The notes under the pieces are model-generated. The model had not been told where the DNA came from. It searched no databases and was given only the letters and a program-made list of their open reading frames with translations. Positions 37,736-51,837 of a stretch of 64,000 nt of DNA are shown here, piece by piece; position 1 is the first letter of the stretch, and every line of letters starts with the position of its first letter. The position numbers and the translations under genes are program-made. This DNA comes from Stomorhina lunata (taxonomy: Eukaryota > Arthropoda > Insecta > Diptera > Rhiniidae), in the NCBI GenBank assembly GCA_933228675.1, contig OW121744.1:113638671-113702670 (forward strand), written 5' to 3'.

Positions 37736-38925
37736 TATATCGTCCCCCCCATTATTTCACGATTTATTTACTTTATCTGAAGGAAAGTGTTTATTTCTGC
37801 CTATGTTTTGTCTTTATTTGACAACTTCTTAAATTCCCCGAAAATTTATTTAGGTTTTTTTTTGTTGATTTTTTATTTCTTTTTTGTATTTATTCACCCT
37901 TAAGATACTTAACATACAATATATGAGACTTAATATGCAAAATGTCAAGTTTATAAAATAAAATGTAATAATATGACAAATATTGTAAAATGTATTTTAT
38001 TTAATTCTTAACTCTTACAGCAAAAAGTCAGCAGAATTTACCAGTCAAGGTAATGTTTTAGGCTTTATAGGGGGTTTAACTTTAAATTTGGAAACTAAAC
38101 ATTTATTTTTTGAACTTTTGAAAATTTTTGTATTTTTCAACAGAGCTTTCGGATACTCAGTCGTGATATATAGTTGCGCTATCTATTAATCGAACTTTTT
38201 AGCATTACGATATGTTGCCCAAAAAAATTCCGATATATACCAAAACAAAGAAAATGTAGAAATATTAGCCCATCCACTTGTCTTTTCATTCAGAACAATA
38301 TTCTCTACATCTACGCCCACGGGCACTTATACTTTTCTACTGTCACACATATTGCTAACACATATAGGAGTAGTAGTAGTAGTATGAGTTAAAGGAAGTC
38401 TGAAGTAAAGCTTACTTAATATCAAAATTTTAGATTAGGTTAAAAAATATGACGATAAATCAATTTTACAGCCGCCCCTGAATACCCCTAATGTACTTTT
38501 TTACATTCATTGCAAATTCCAGGAATTTCTTTTTATTTCAAATTTTAATGTAAAACAAGTCTCTTATCGTTTGTAGTAATTTAATATTGTAGGCGTTAAA
38601 ATTTATTTAAGCGTAAATCTCATGTGAATTTTTAATGAATGATTTTATTCACTTACATCTTTGTTTATTACATATTTATTTGCATTCTATATACTCGTAT
38701 ACACACACGTGTAATTTGCTTGCCTTTCGGCTTAAGCTTTAAATTAGAGGTTTCTTCGGTTTAAATATTAAAATGATTCCTTTGTGCAAAAACACATCAT
38801 TCTAACTTTACATTTATAAGTTCATTACCTTATGACATATGCCATAAGCAGAAAAGTAATTGAATACGAAATTCAAGTATTAGTTTACTATAACTTAAAT
38901 GGGATTCTAATTTTCCTTTAAGCAA
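37736..38925. other. Single-copy spacer
   Basis: Begins with a C run (CGTCCCCCCC). An AGTAGTAGTAGTAG microsatellite lies near 38368. No gene is visible; the 72-codon frame at 38174-38392 has no recognisable domain. Confidence 0.6.
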
Positions 38926-40437
38926 AACTCTTCCTATCGTCAACTTTTCTAAAGAAAAGTCTTCCTATCGTCAACTTTTTTAAAGAAAAGTCTTCCTATC
39001 GTCAACTTTTCTAAAGAAAAGTCTTCCTATCGTCAACTTTTCTAAAGAAAAGTCTTCCTATTGTCAACTTTTCTAAAGAAAAGTCTTCCTATCGTTAACT
39101 TTTCTAAAGAAAACTCTTCCTATCGTCAACTTTTCTAAAGAAAAGTCTTCCTATCGTCAACTTTTCTAAAGAAAATTCTTCCTATCGTCAACTTTTCTAT
39201 AGAAAAGTCTTCCTATCGTCAACTTTTCTATAGAAAAGTCTTCCTATCGTCAACTTTTCTATAGAAAAGTCTTCCTATCGTCAACTTTTCTATAGAAAAG
39301 TCTTCCTATCGTCAACTTTTCTATAGAAAAGTCTTCCTATCGTCAACTTTTCTATAGAAAAGTCTTCCTATCGTCAACTTTTCTATAGAAAAATCTTCCT
39401 ATCGTCAACTTTTCTATAGAAAAGTCTTCCTATCGTCAACTTTTCTATAGAAAAGTTTTCCTATCGTCAATTTTTCTACAGAAAAGTCTTCCTATCGTCA
39501 ACTTTTCTATAGAAAAGTCTTCCTATCGTCAACTTTTCTATAGAAAAGTCTTCCTATCGTCAACTTTTCTATAGAAAAGTCTTCCTATCGTCAACTTTTC
39601 TATAGAAAAGTCTTCCTATCGTCAACTTTTCTATAGAAAAGTCTTCCTATCGTCAACTTTTCTATAGAAAAGTCTTCCTATCGTCAACTTTTTTATAGAA
39701 AAGTCTTCCTATCGTCAACTTTTCTATAGAAAAGTCTTCCTATCGTCAACTTTTCTATAGAAAAGTCTTCCTATCGTCAACTTTTCTATAGAAAAGTCTT
39801 CCTATCGTCAACTTTTCTATAGAAAAGTCTTCCTATCGTCAACTTTTCTATAGAAAAGTCTTCCTATCGTCAACTTTTCTATAGAAAAGTCTTCCTATCG
39901 TCAACTTTTCTATAGAAAAGTCTTCCTATCGTCAACTTTTCTATAGAAAAGTCTTCCTATCGTCAACTTTTCTATAGAAAAGTCTTTCTATCGTCAACTT
40001 TTCTATAGAAAAGTCTTCCTATCGTCAACTTTTCTCAATAAAAGTTTTACTTTTGTCAACTTTTCTCTATAAAAGTCTTCCTATCGTCAACTTTTCTCTA
40101 TAAAAGTCTTCCTATCGTCAACTTTTCTCTAGAAAAGTCTTCCTATCGTCAACTTTTCTATAGAAAAGTCTTCCTATCGTCAACTTTTCTCTAGAAAAGG
40201 CTTCCTATCGTCAACTTTTCTATAGAAAAGTCTTCCTATCGTCAACTTTTCTCTAGAAAAGTCTTCCTATCGTCAACTTTTCTCTAGAAAAGTCTTCCTA
40301 TCGTCAACTTTTCTCTAGAAAAGTCTTCCTATCGTCAACTTTTCTCTAGAAAAGCCTTCCTATCTTCAACTCTTCTATAGAAAAGTCTTCCTATTGTTAA
40401 CTTTTCTATAGAAAAGTCTTCTTATCGTGAACTTTTT
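38926..40437 (-). repeat. Family A 31-bp array A10, reversed, with three core variants (about 48 units)
   Basis: All tails read CTTCCTATCGTCAAC. The core centre changes by block: TTTTCTAAAGAAAA for about nine units (38935-39180), TTTTCTATAGAAAA for about 27 nearly identical units (39180-40020), and TTTTCTCTAGAAAA mixed with CTATAG (40030-40370). The arms TTTTCT and AGAAAA stay constant while the two central bases differ. Confidence 0.97.
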
Positions 40438-41467
40438 TAATTTATAGATACTTTCTAGAAAATTTTAAATGTACATATTTATTAAATTTTTTTTTTTTTG
40501 AAAATTGAACTATTAATTGATCTGCTGCAGTTGGCTGCAGCTGGGATTAAAGCATCTTTATGTGCTGAGTCAAGGCTTTTTTTCTTTAAAAATTCTGTTT
40601 GGGATATAGAAGAATACATTTCTATGAAAACAACTCTGTAGTTCATATGTTAAGCAAAAGAATAATATTTATATTAAACCTAATCACTAAAATTCTTATT
40701 CTTAAGTTTATTTAACTCTTTACAAAACCCTAGAAAACACTTCAAATATTAATTGTCCATCATTTCCTGTCCACAGCAATTTACCAACTCTCACACCCAT
40801 AGCGTAGCCTATAAACTCTTACCCATAATCCGATTGCATTTGGAGTCGAAACTCGAACATAAATATTTATTAACCGTTAAAACCAACAAACAAATAAACA
40901 ACTTTAATCCCTGTAAAATGATCATTAAAAGTGTTTTTCTTTTTTAGAAACTAGATTAGAAAAATATATACAAAATAGAGTCTAATGCTGGACTTGGAAC
41001 GGCAACAACAGCAAACACCAAGACCAAGAGTCTTTAATCGTATGTATCACGACAAAACGTGACCCATGTATTTTACGCACAATTACTTTTGTTTCTGTTT
41101 GAATGACTGACCAAATGATGATTTGAGTTGAGAATTGAGGGGGAGTAGTGGAAGATTTTTATTTGAAAACTGTTTCTAATTGTAAGTGTTGAATGTTTCG
41201 TGTTTAATCTTTAAGCTGCCATGGCAAAGCAGGGGCACGTGTGACGAAGAGATGATTGGCAGATGGATTTTTTTCAAGAATATTTGAAATTATTAAATTG
41301 TATTTTTGGTTGTCTGAGAATCTTTGCATATGTTAGAAATATAAGGCTCCATCTAGGCAAAATTTGGTTTCCCTTCTCGGCGCCATATGTAGGAATAGTT
41401 GCAGGAATTATATGCAATAATGAACTCAGATATGTATAAAGGCAGATGCAACAGTGCTGTTTAGAAA
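40438..41467. other. Single-copy spacer
   Basis: Contains CTGCTGCAGTTGGCTGCAGC near 40522. No gene recognised. Confidence 0.6.
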
Positions 41468-43585
41468 AATGTCAAATTTTGAAAAATTTCCTTAAAAAAA
41501 TAGTACATTTTCGAAAAATGTCCTTAAAAAATATAGTCAATTATTAAAAAATTTCCTATAAAAATAGTAAATTTTTGAATAGTTTCCTCTAAAAATAGTC
41601 AATTTTTAAATAGTTTCCTATAAAAACAGTCAATTTTTAAAAATTTTCATACAAAAACAGTAATTTTTTGAAAAGTTTCCTATAATAATAGTAAATTTTT
41701 GAAAATTTTCCCATAAAAATAGTAAATTTTTGAAACATTTCCTCTAAAAATAGTAAATTTTTGAAAAATTTCCTATAAAAATAGTCAATTTTTGAAAAAT
41801 TTCCTATAAAAATAGTCAATTTTTGAAAAATTTCCTATAAAAATAGTCAACTTTTAAAAAATTTCCTATAAAAATATTAAATTTTTGAAAAATTTCCTAT
41901 AAAAATAGTCAATTTTTGAAAAATTTCCTATAAAAATAGTCAATTTTTGAAAAATTTCCTATAAAAATAGTCAATTTTTGAAAAATTTCCTATAAAAATA
42001 GTCAACTTTTAAAAAATTTCCTATAAAAATATTAAATTTTTGAAAAATTTCCTATAAAAATAGTAAATTTTTGAAAAATTTCCTATAAAAATAGTAAATT
42101 TTTGAAAAATTTTCTATAAAAATAGTAAATTTTTGAAAAATTTTCTATAAAAATAGTAAATTTTTGAAAAATTTCCTATAAAAATAGTAAATTTTTGAAA
42201 AATTTCCTATAAAAATAGTCAATTTTTGAAAATTTTCTTATAAAAATAGTCAATTTTTAAAAAAATTTCTATAAAAATAGTAAATTTTTGAAAAAAATTC
42301 CTATAAAATAGTAAATTTTCGAAAATTTCCTATAAAATAGTAAATTTTCGAAAATTTCCTTTACAAATTTTCGAAGATTTCCTTTAGAAACAGTAAATTT
42401 TCGAAAATTTCCTATAAAATAGTAAATTTTCGAAAATTTCCTATAAAATAGTAAATTTTCGAAAATTTCCTATAAAATAGTAAATTTTCGAAAATTTCCT
42501 ATAAAATAGTAAATTTTCGAAAATTTCATATAAAATAGTAAATTTTCGAAAATTTCCTATAAAATAGTAAATTTTCGAAAATTTCCTTTATAAATTTTCG
42601 AAGATTTCCTTTAGAAACAGTAAATTTTCGAAAATTTCCTATAAAATAGTAAATTTTCGAAAATTTCCTTTATAAATTTTCGAAGATTTCCTTTAGAAAC
42701 AGTAAATTTTCGAAAATTTTCTATAAAATAGTAAATTTTCGAAAATTTCCTATAAAATAGTAAATTTTCGAAAATTTCCTATAAAATAGTAAATTTTCGA
42801 AAATTTCCTATAAAATAGTAAATTTTTGAAAAATTTCCTTTAAAATAGTAAATTTTCGAAAATTTCCTATAAAATAGTACATTTTTGAAAATTTCCTATA
42901 AAATAGTAAATTTTCGAAAATTTCCTATAAAACAGTAAATTTTCGAAAATTTCCTATAAAATAGTAAATTTTCGAAAATTTCCTATCAAATAGTAAATTT
43001 TCGAAAATTTCCTATAAAATAGTAAATTTTCGAAAATTTCCTTTAAAAATAGTAAATTTTCGAAAATTTCCTTTAAAAATACTAAATTTTCGAAAATTTC
43101 CTTTAAAAATAGTAAATTTTCGAAAATTTCCTTTAAAAATAGTAAATTTTCGAAAATTTCCTATAAAATAGTAAATTTTCGAAAATTTCCTATAAAATGG
43201 TAAATTTTCGAAAATTTCCTATAAAATAGTAAATTTTCGAAAATTTCCTATAAAATAGTAAATTTTCGAAAATTTCCTATAAAATAGTAAATTTTCGAAA
43301 ATTTCCTATAAAATAGTAAATTTTCGAAAATTTCCTATAACATAGTAAATTTTCGAAAATTTCCTATAAAATAGTAAATTTTCGAAAATTTCCTATAAAA
43401 TAGTAAATTTTCGAAAATTTCCTATAAAATAGTAAATTTTCGAAAATTTCCTGTAAAATAGTAAATTATCGAAAATTTCCTTTAGAAATAGTGAATTTTC
43501 GAAAATTTCCTTTATAATTTTCGAAAATTTCCTTTAGAAATATAAAATTTTCGAAAATTTCCTTTAGAAATAGTAAATTTTAGAT
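41468..43585 (+). repeat. Family B array B6, 31-bp form passing into 29-bp form (about 72 units)
   Basis: 41468-42300 is the older 31-bp form (TTTCCTATAAAAATAGT plus CAATTTTTGAAAAA), diverged. From about 42300 it becomes the 29-bp TTTTCGAAAA form. A distinctive block with TTTCGAAGATTTCC and CTTTAGAAACAG recurs near 42370, 42598 and 42680. At 43030-43145 and after 43470 CTTTAAAAATAG and CTTTAGAAATAG units appear. The short minus-strand frame at 41637-41819 is repeat-derived. Confidence 0.97.
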
Positions 43586-45789
43586 CGGAAATCAAAGCCT
43601 TTTAAAATCATAGTCTGAGGAATGCTGTTGAAAAAACTGACGCTATCTGAATACTTGGTGTCTTGTCTTTTCCGCGATTGTTTGTTTTGATGCCTTTTCT
43701 TGCATTTTAAGGAAATTGTGCTATTTTTCTCCTCCTCTCTATTATTTCTCATAAATACATTCATATGCATATGAATACGATTCCAGCAACTAGAACTGAC
43801 TGCGTTATCGCCAATGCAATTTGTTTGCTGTCGTTATTGTTTTTCATTTCCAATTTTTTTTTTGCTTCTTTTTACAAAAGTCTTCTTCTGGCTTTAGTAA
43901 ATATTTAGGTTGAATCGTATTTTGTTATTGTGGTACAATATTTTCTTTTTTTTTTTATCTCGTCAAACAATAGGTGCAAACATTGACAGTGGCCGCCTAA
44001 AAACAAATCATACATCATAGGTATTTTTCCATTCACACTTAAAAACCGATACCTAGCAACCAACCAACCAGCAGCAGCAACAAAACCCAAAGACCATCCA
44101 ACCGGACAATAAACACAACTTGGAGAAAAAACCAAAAATAACCAGAAAGATTTTTAGTTTTTGTATGCGGTAAAGAACGTGTTCAAATAAACGCAAAAAC
44201 GTGTGTTTTTGAAGGAATCAGAAAACAAAATAACTATGGAAAAAATTTTATTAATCGCACCAAAGACCCCCACCATAACAATTGTTTAGGCAACTTATGT
44301 AGTTTTGTTGCAGGCGAAATCAGGCCTACAGTTGGCAGTGAAAAAAAGTTCGAACTATGAAAATGTTTTTAATTTAATTTACCGAGTTATAGCCTATTTG
44401 AGGTATTTATAAGAAAAACTGCTCTAGTAGTAAAGACCTAGGCCCTTTAGGCTTGTTGTGCGCAGCCTAAAAGATCCATTTTAGTCTACTATACAATAAA
44501 TGTACTCAATGGTATTACATAAGTAACATTTTCATTCACCGACTGTATAGGATCCATTGAATCAGAATCTAAAGTAACACATATGGAGCCACTCAAAAAT
44601 GTTGCAAATACCATGTCCTCATTCCATGGTCAAATGCTATTGTTATTGTTTTTTTTTCGGTTTGTTTAGCCCAAAACGTCAGGCTTCCATAGGCGCTGCC
44701 TAAACCATAACGCTCTGCGTCACAGCAAAATACAATTAGGTGTCGTCAATAAATGTTGGAGATCATAAAAGCATGTCGACCCTCTTAAGGCTAAGGGAAC
44801 TAAAAAAGAGCGGGAGGCAAATTGAACTGATGATTGTTTGGGGGCGATAGAGGAAATATGGCAGTAACAAATTTTGGGGTATAAAGGAAATGGAACGCAC
44901 AAAAGAAAGAGGGTAAATTTGGAAGAGGAAATCAAAAAATTAATCAAGAAATTGGTGTATTCAATTCGAGGCATTTCTTTTTAATAACTTATAAATTGAA
45001 CTACCTTCGCCTAGATATTTTCCTGTTCATAGACAAACAGAAAACATATTGCATCGGGGTTTTTGGAGTAACATATTTGCGTTTCAATAATTGCATGTGG
45101 TCCATAAATTTTTAACAGCAAATGCAATTGTTTCGCCTGGTTTGCTATACTATACCATGGAAAAGGTGATAGATTTTCAATCCACTAGTTTCAGTTTTGT
45201 TGGGGTCATTTTTCGAAAAAACACACACACACAAAATGTCAACAGATTTTTGAAAGTTTTTGAGCTAAAGACACACACGTTTTGCTACTGTTAGTTTAGT
45301 TTCAGTTTTGGAGGCAGTTTAAAGGATTTCTAAAATTATCTAAAGCAAAGTTTCGACAACAAATGTTTGCCTAAAAATAAAGTCTAAATGAAGTCTGATG
45401 ACAAAGAATATGAGACTTTAAAATATGATTTTTCAAATTAGTATATTTTAACTTAACTTTACGGTTTTACAAGTCTAAATATTAGATACATTGTAATGAA
45501 AATTATATTGTTAGCCACTTCATAGACAGACATTTTGTAATCAATGACAACTATTATATTAAGTTAATCGTTAGGAACATGAATCAATGAAAGTGCATGT
45601 GGATAGATGAGTGGCAATGTTAACGTATTGATGACACATTGGCGCCGCATTAGCAATTGACATGCAATTGTCATAAATTTCAAATATGCATAAATTCTAA
45701 AGACACTTAGACATTGAATGATGAGAAATAATTAAATATTAGGGGGGTTCAATTAGAAAGGTTCACATAGAGCCAAAAATAAAATAACA
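43586..45789. other. Longest single-copy spacer (2.2 kb)
   Basis: AT-rich but with richer patches at 43980-44110 and 44240-44960. No frame over 85 codons and none with a recognisable domain. A weak inverted-repeat pair (GTTTAGGCAAC at 44284, GCTGCCTAAAC at 44695) may mark a decayed element. An ACACACACAC run lies near 45222. Confidence 0.55.
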
Positions 45790-47408
45790 AAACCAATTTC
45801 CTATAGAAAAATTGAGGATGAACCCCTTTCTAAACGAAAGTTGACTAAAAGAAGACATTACTATAGAAAAGTTGACTATAGGCAAACATTTCTATAGAAA
45901 AGTTGACGATTGCAAAACATTTCAATAGAAAATTTCACGATAGGAAGACATTTCTATAGAAAAGTTGATGATAGGAAGACATTACTATAGAAAAGTTGAC
46001 GATAGGAAGACATTTCTATAGAAAAGTTGGAGATAGGCAAACATTTCTATAGAAAAGTTGGAGATAGGCAAACATTTCTATAGAAAAGTTGACGATAGCA
46101 AAACATTTCAATAGAAAATTTCACGATAGGAAGACATTTCTATAGAAAAGTTTACGATAGGAAGATTTTATATAGAAAAGTTAAAGACAGAAAGACATTT
46201 CTATAGAAAAGTTGACGATAGGAAGACATTTCTACAGAAAAGTTGACGATAGGAAGACATTTCTATAGAAAAGTTGACGATAGGAAGACATTTCTATAGA
46301 AAAGTTGACGATAGGAAGACATTTCTATAGAAAAGTTGACGATAGGAAGACATTTCTATAGAAAAGTTGACGATAGGAAGACATTTCTATAAAAAAGTTG
46401 ACGATAGGAAGACATTTCTATAGAAAAGTTGACGATAGGAAGACATTTCTAAAGAAAAGTTGACGATAGGAAGACATTTCTATAGAAAAGTTGACGATAG
46501 GAAGACATTTCTATAGAAAAGTTGACGATAGGAAGACATTTCTATAGAAAAGTTGATGATAGGAAGACATTTCTATAGAAAAGTTGACGATAGGAAGACA
46601 TTTCTATAGAAAAGTTAACGATAGGAAGACATTTCTGTAGAAAAGTTGACGATAGCAAGACATTTCTATAGAAAAGTTGACGATAGCAAGACATTTCTAT
46701 AGAAAAGTTAACGATAGGAAGACATTTCTATAGAAAAGTTGACGATAGGAAGACATTTCTATAGAAAAGTTGACGATAGGAAGACATTTCTATAGAAAAG
46801 TTGACGATAGGAAGACATTTCTATAGAAAAGTTGACGATAGGAAGACATTTCTGTAAAAAGCAGATAGGAAAACATTTCTATAGAAAAGTTGACGATAGG
46901 AAGACATTTCTATAGAAAAGTTGACGATAGGAAGACATTTCTATAGAAAAGTTGACGATAAGAAGACATTTCTATAGAAAAGTTAACGATAGGAAGACAT
47001 TTCTGTAGAAAAGTTGACGATAGCAAGACATTTCTATAGAAAAGTTAACGATAGGAAAACATTTCTATAGAAAAGTTGACGATAGGAAGACATGTCAATA
47101 GAAAAGTTAACGATAGGAAGACATTTCTATAGAAAAGTTGACGATAGGAAGACATTTCTATAGAAAAGTTAACGATAGGAAGACATTTCTGTAGAAAAGT
47201 TGACGATAGCAAGAGATTTCTATAGAAAAGTTAACGATAGGAAGACATTTCTATACAAAAGTTAACGATAGGAAGACATTTCTATACAAAAGTTAACGAT
47301 AGGAAGACATTTCTGTAGAAAAGTTGACGATAGCAAGAGATTTCTATAGAAAAGTTAACGATAGAAAGACATTTCTATACAAAAGTTAACGATAGGAAGA
47401 CATTTCGA
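45790..47408 (+). repeat. Family A 31-bp array A11 (about 52 units) with 124-bp higher-order structure
   Basis: Tails GACGATAGGAAGAC with TTTCTATAGAAAAG; the left edge is degenerate. Marker units with CTGTAGAAAAG followed by GATAGCAAG occur at 46635, 47003, 47189 and 47313. The last intervals are 186 bp (six units) and 124 bp (four units), showing block duplication towards the right end. Confidence 0.97.
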
Positions 47409-48694
47409 CATGTTGCCTTACATCACATTTTTAGTAACTTTATATACATTTTTTTTCTTTAGATTTGTTTTTTTTTTTTTGGAGTACCTAACCATGATGT
47501 CGTCAAAAAAAAGATACTGTTTACCTAAGGAGTAGTTATGGTTAACGATAATTATTAACAAATGTGTGCTATAAGAATCTTTCAAATTCAACTGCAACTG
47601 TTTGCAATTTAGTGACTCTGATGAATGTGTCCGAATTAATATATCTGTTTATTTGGTAACAAAATCACGACCTATCATCGATTTTTTTCAATTAAAGTAC
47701 AAAACCACTTTATGTTTAAAAACCTAACAATTTTCCCCAAATTCCTCCTACTATCATCAAATTTCACTATATTTTTTCAATACAACTTCTAGACTGAAGT
47801 TAAACTCTTTTTTTGCTCCCTATGACATACGCATTATTAAATCATCATAATAAAATATAAATAACACAACAAAAGCTATAAATTTTCAAAATTGATTAAA
47901 AAAACCCAACTATTATAGTATAATGACGACCACAACTATTTGCTGGGGAGTAGGGTGTAAAAACTATTACAGAAACTGAAAAGGAGAAACCATAATAATA
48001 AAATGAGGGGGAAATTTGGAAAATTGCTAGGGCATACAAATGAATGGTTTAACATTTGTCAGAGGGGTCATAATTCTAATTAGTTGAGTACATACAAAGT
48101 GTAAAAATGTAAATATTATACTTAAGTCAACACACGCTTCAATAGGCCCCTCCCCTTCCTCTACTAATGTATAATTTTTATTACAAATTTATTCTTTTAC
48201 AACTTCAAATACCCTAAAAACTTGTATCTGTTATAATGTAATGATGAGTTTTTTTATACTGAAAAATAAAGGGGAATGAGACAATTATTGGTCTAGATCT
48301 AACCAAAGGCGACTATGACATTTAGACAATTAGACGATGGCGTCCCATTTTATTAATCAATAAAAAAATTTGTAATAAAAACATATCGACTACATTTAAG
48401 ATCCTTAATATTGCATATTATTAATTTATCTTGATTGTAGATATTTCTATTATTATTACAATAAAAGCATAATTTATTAGTGTTTTAGTAATATATAGGA
48501 ATTAACCTAAAAAACATTTCAAAGTTTATACTAATTTAATGCAAAATAATAATAATAATTATTATTATTACTAATACTACTACCTACTCTTGCTGCTGAA
48601 TATATAACATATTAGGAAGACATTGCCAAGAGTTTGATAAAAATTCAATAAAATGTTGTAGGGCAATTCTAGTAATTAATTTAATATATTTGTT
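47409..48694. other. Single-copy spacer
   Basis: Contains a self-complementary AATAATAATAATTATTATTA tract near 48550. No gene recognised. Confidence 0.6.
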
Positions 48695-50795
48695 TCAAGG
48701 GAAGAATATATAAAAAAGTTGACTATAGGACATAAATTATATGAAAAAGTTGATGATACGAAGACATTTCTATAAAAAATTTGACGACACGAAGACATTT
48801 CTATAGAAAAGTTGACGATAGGACAAAATTTCTATAGAAAAGTTAACGACATAACAACATTTCTATACAAAAGTTGACGATAGCATAAAATTCCTATAGA
48901 AAAGTTGACGATAGGCAAACATTTCTATAGAAAAGTTGACGATGAGTAACAACTTCTATAGAAAAGTTGACAATAGGCAAACATTTCTATAGAAAAGTTG
49001 ACGATATTCAACATTTTTAAAGAAAAGTTGACGACAGGCAAACATTTCTATAGAAAAGTTGACGATAGGCAAACATTTCTATAGAAAAGTTGACGATAGG
49101 CAAACATTTCTATAGAAAAGTTGACGATAGGCAAACACTTCTATAGAAAAGTTGAAGATAGGCAAACATTTCTATAGAAAAGTTGACGATAGGCAAACAT
49201 TTCTATAGAAAAGTTGACGATAGGCAAACATTTCTATAGAATAGTTGACGATAGGCAAACAATTCTATAGAAAAGTTAACGATAGGCAAACAAAAGTTGA
49301 CGATAGGAAGTCTTTTCTATGGAAAAGTTGACGATAGGAAGTCTTTTCTATAGAAATGTTGACGATAGGAAGTCTTTTCTATAGAAATGTTGACGATATT
49401 ATGACTTTTCTATAGAAAAGTTGACGATAGGAAGTCTTTTCTATAGAAAAGTTGACGGTAGGAAGTCTTTTCTATAGAAAAGTTGACGGTAGGTAGTTTT
49501 TTGTATAGAAAAGTTGACGATTGGAAGTCTTTTGTAAAGAAAAGTTAACGATAGGAAGCCTTTTCTAAAGAAAAGTTGACGATATGAAATCTTTTCTCAA
49601 GAAAAGTTGACGATAGGAAGTCTTGTTTTATAGAAAAGTTGACGATACGTAGACTTTTCTATAGAAAAGTTGACGAGAGGAAGTCTTTTCTGTAGAAAAG
49701 TTGACGATAGGATGTCTTTTGTAAAGAAGAGTTAAAGATAGGAAGTCTTTTCTAAAGAAAAGTTGACGATATGAAGTCTTTTCTCAAGAAAAGTTGACGA
49801 TAGGAAGTCTTGTTTTATAGGAAAGTTGACGACAGGAAGTCTTTTCTATAGAAAAGTTGAAGATAGGAAGTCTTTTCTATAGAAAAGTTGATGATAGGAA
49901 GTCTTTTCTATAGAAAAGTTGACGATAGGAAGTCTTTTCTATAGAAAAGTTGACGATAGGAAGTCTTTTTTATAGAAAAGTTGACGATAGGAAGTCTTTT
50001 TTATAGAAAAGTTGACGATAGGAAGACATTTCTCAAGAAAAGTCTTGTTTTATAGGAAAGTTAACGATAGGAAGTCTTTTCTATAGAAAAGTTGACGATA
50101 GGAAGTCTTGTCTATAGAAAAGTTGACGATAGGAAGTCTTTTCTATAGAAAAGTTGACGATAGGAAGTCTTTTCCATAGAAAAGTTGACGATAGGAAGTC
50201 TTTTTTATAGAAAAGATGACGATAGGAAGTCTTTTCTATGGAAAAGTTGACGATGGGAAGTCTTTTCTATAGAAAAGTTGACGATAGGAAGTCTTTTTTA
50301 TAGAAAAGTTGACGACAGGAAGTCTTTTCTATAGAAAAGTTGACGATAGGAAGTCTTTTCTATAGAAAACTTGATGAAAGGAAGTCTTTCCTATAGAAAA
50401 GTTGACGATAGGAAGTCTTTTTTATAGAAAAGTTGACGACAGGAAGTCTTTTTTATAGAAAAGATGACGATAGGAAGTCTTTTCTATAGAAAAGTTGACG
50501 ATAGGAAGTCTTTTCTATAGAAAAGTTGACGATAGGAAGTCTTTTCTATAGAAAAGTTGACGATAGGAAGTCTTTTCTGTAGAAAAGTTGACGATAGGAA
50601 GTCTTTTCTATAGGAAAGTTGACGATAGGAAGTCTTTTCTATAGAAAAGTTGACGATAGGAAGTGTTTACTATAGAAAAGTTGAGTTGGGAAGTATTTTC
50701 TATAGAGAAGTTGACGATCTATAAAAAAGTTGACGTTTCGAGGTCTTTTCTAGAGAAAAGTGGACGATAGGAAAACTTTTCTCTAGAAAAGTAGA
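48695..50795 (+). repeat. Family A 31-bp array A12 with an abrupt tail switch (about 68 units)
   Basis: 48780-49290 carries GATAGGCAAACATTTC tails; at about 49290 it changes within one truncated unit to GATAGGAAGTCTTTTC, which continues to 50790. Private variants recur (GTCTTGTTTTATAG near 49620, 49808 and 50045; TTTTTTATAG units), indicating block duplication. Confidence 0.97.
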
Positions 50796-51837
50796 ATTTA
50801 AGCTTATTTTATTTTATTATATATCTTTTATTATATATCTTTTAATTTGAGATATGTTTGATTATTCTATTTTTAACATTCTCAAGTTTTGTTTGCTTTT
50901 TCATTGCGAAATATTTTATTAATTTGTCAAATGTCACATGGTTGCCAACACAGAGACACTCCTTCCAAATTTACAGAATCCTTAAAGGATAATATTGTAC
51001 ATTTTATATATTTTTTTTTGTTCATGGGCAAACCTTTTCTATTTTATTCAAAAACAAATTAAAAATTACTCAAAAAGAAAATGAAATATATCCCCCAAAT
51101 GTTGCCATACAGACGAAATTCATTTCGTTTTGGAAACTCCTTCTTTTTCGTTCATTCTAGCATCAAAAGTAATGTCAAACGCAATGTTTTTTGCCAGCGA
51201 TATAATAATGATGATAAAGATGACTTTGGTACAAAAGGACATTGAAATGATATGAAGTAAAAGTTAAATAAAATAAAAAAATTAAATGAGGGAGACAAAC
51301 GAGTCGCCTCCTTTGAAAGGATATATCATCATTGTTAAAAGAAGTCAAGAATAATGATGTCAAAATGCTGCTGTTGTAATGATGATGCCTTTCCTCATGA
51401 GTTTGACGTTGATGGTCATGATATTTCTCTGTTTTCACTTTTTATAATTCATCCTTTTATTGTCCCTGTATGTTGGCAGATTTACTATTTATATGTAATT
51501 TGCTCCAGAATACATGAAGGACAAAAAGGATATATTTGGTCTAAATTTATATAAATTTAAGTTTTTGTCATTATAATTTTTTTTGTTGTAGTTCTAGTAA
51601 CCCTAAGGGTCATAAATAATTAAAGTTAAGATATCAAATCGTATAAATTAACTTGACAATTGTTAATTTAATGCGTTTTTTGACATTCTACGAAAAGGGT
51701 AATATTTTATAACAAACCACATAAGTGATATATGGAGATGCAAAAGTATGTCACAGCCAAAAAAGGGATTTCAAAATCATTTGTAATAAATAATCATTTG
51801 TAACATCATTAGGGGTATTCTAATTTTAGAAGGAGTT
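50796..51837. other. Single-copy spacer
   Basis: No repeats. Overlapping opposite-strand frames (51175-51438 on -, 51354-51554 on +) are His/Tyr or Cys rich by composition and match nothing I know. Confidence 0.6.

Noticed and set aside
43905..44974. Minus-strand frames of 76 and 84 codons
   Set aside because: Hydrophobic low-complexity translations without domain, splice context or similarity that I can recognise.
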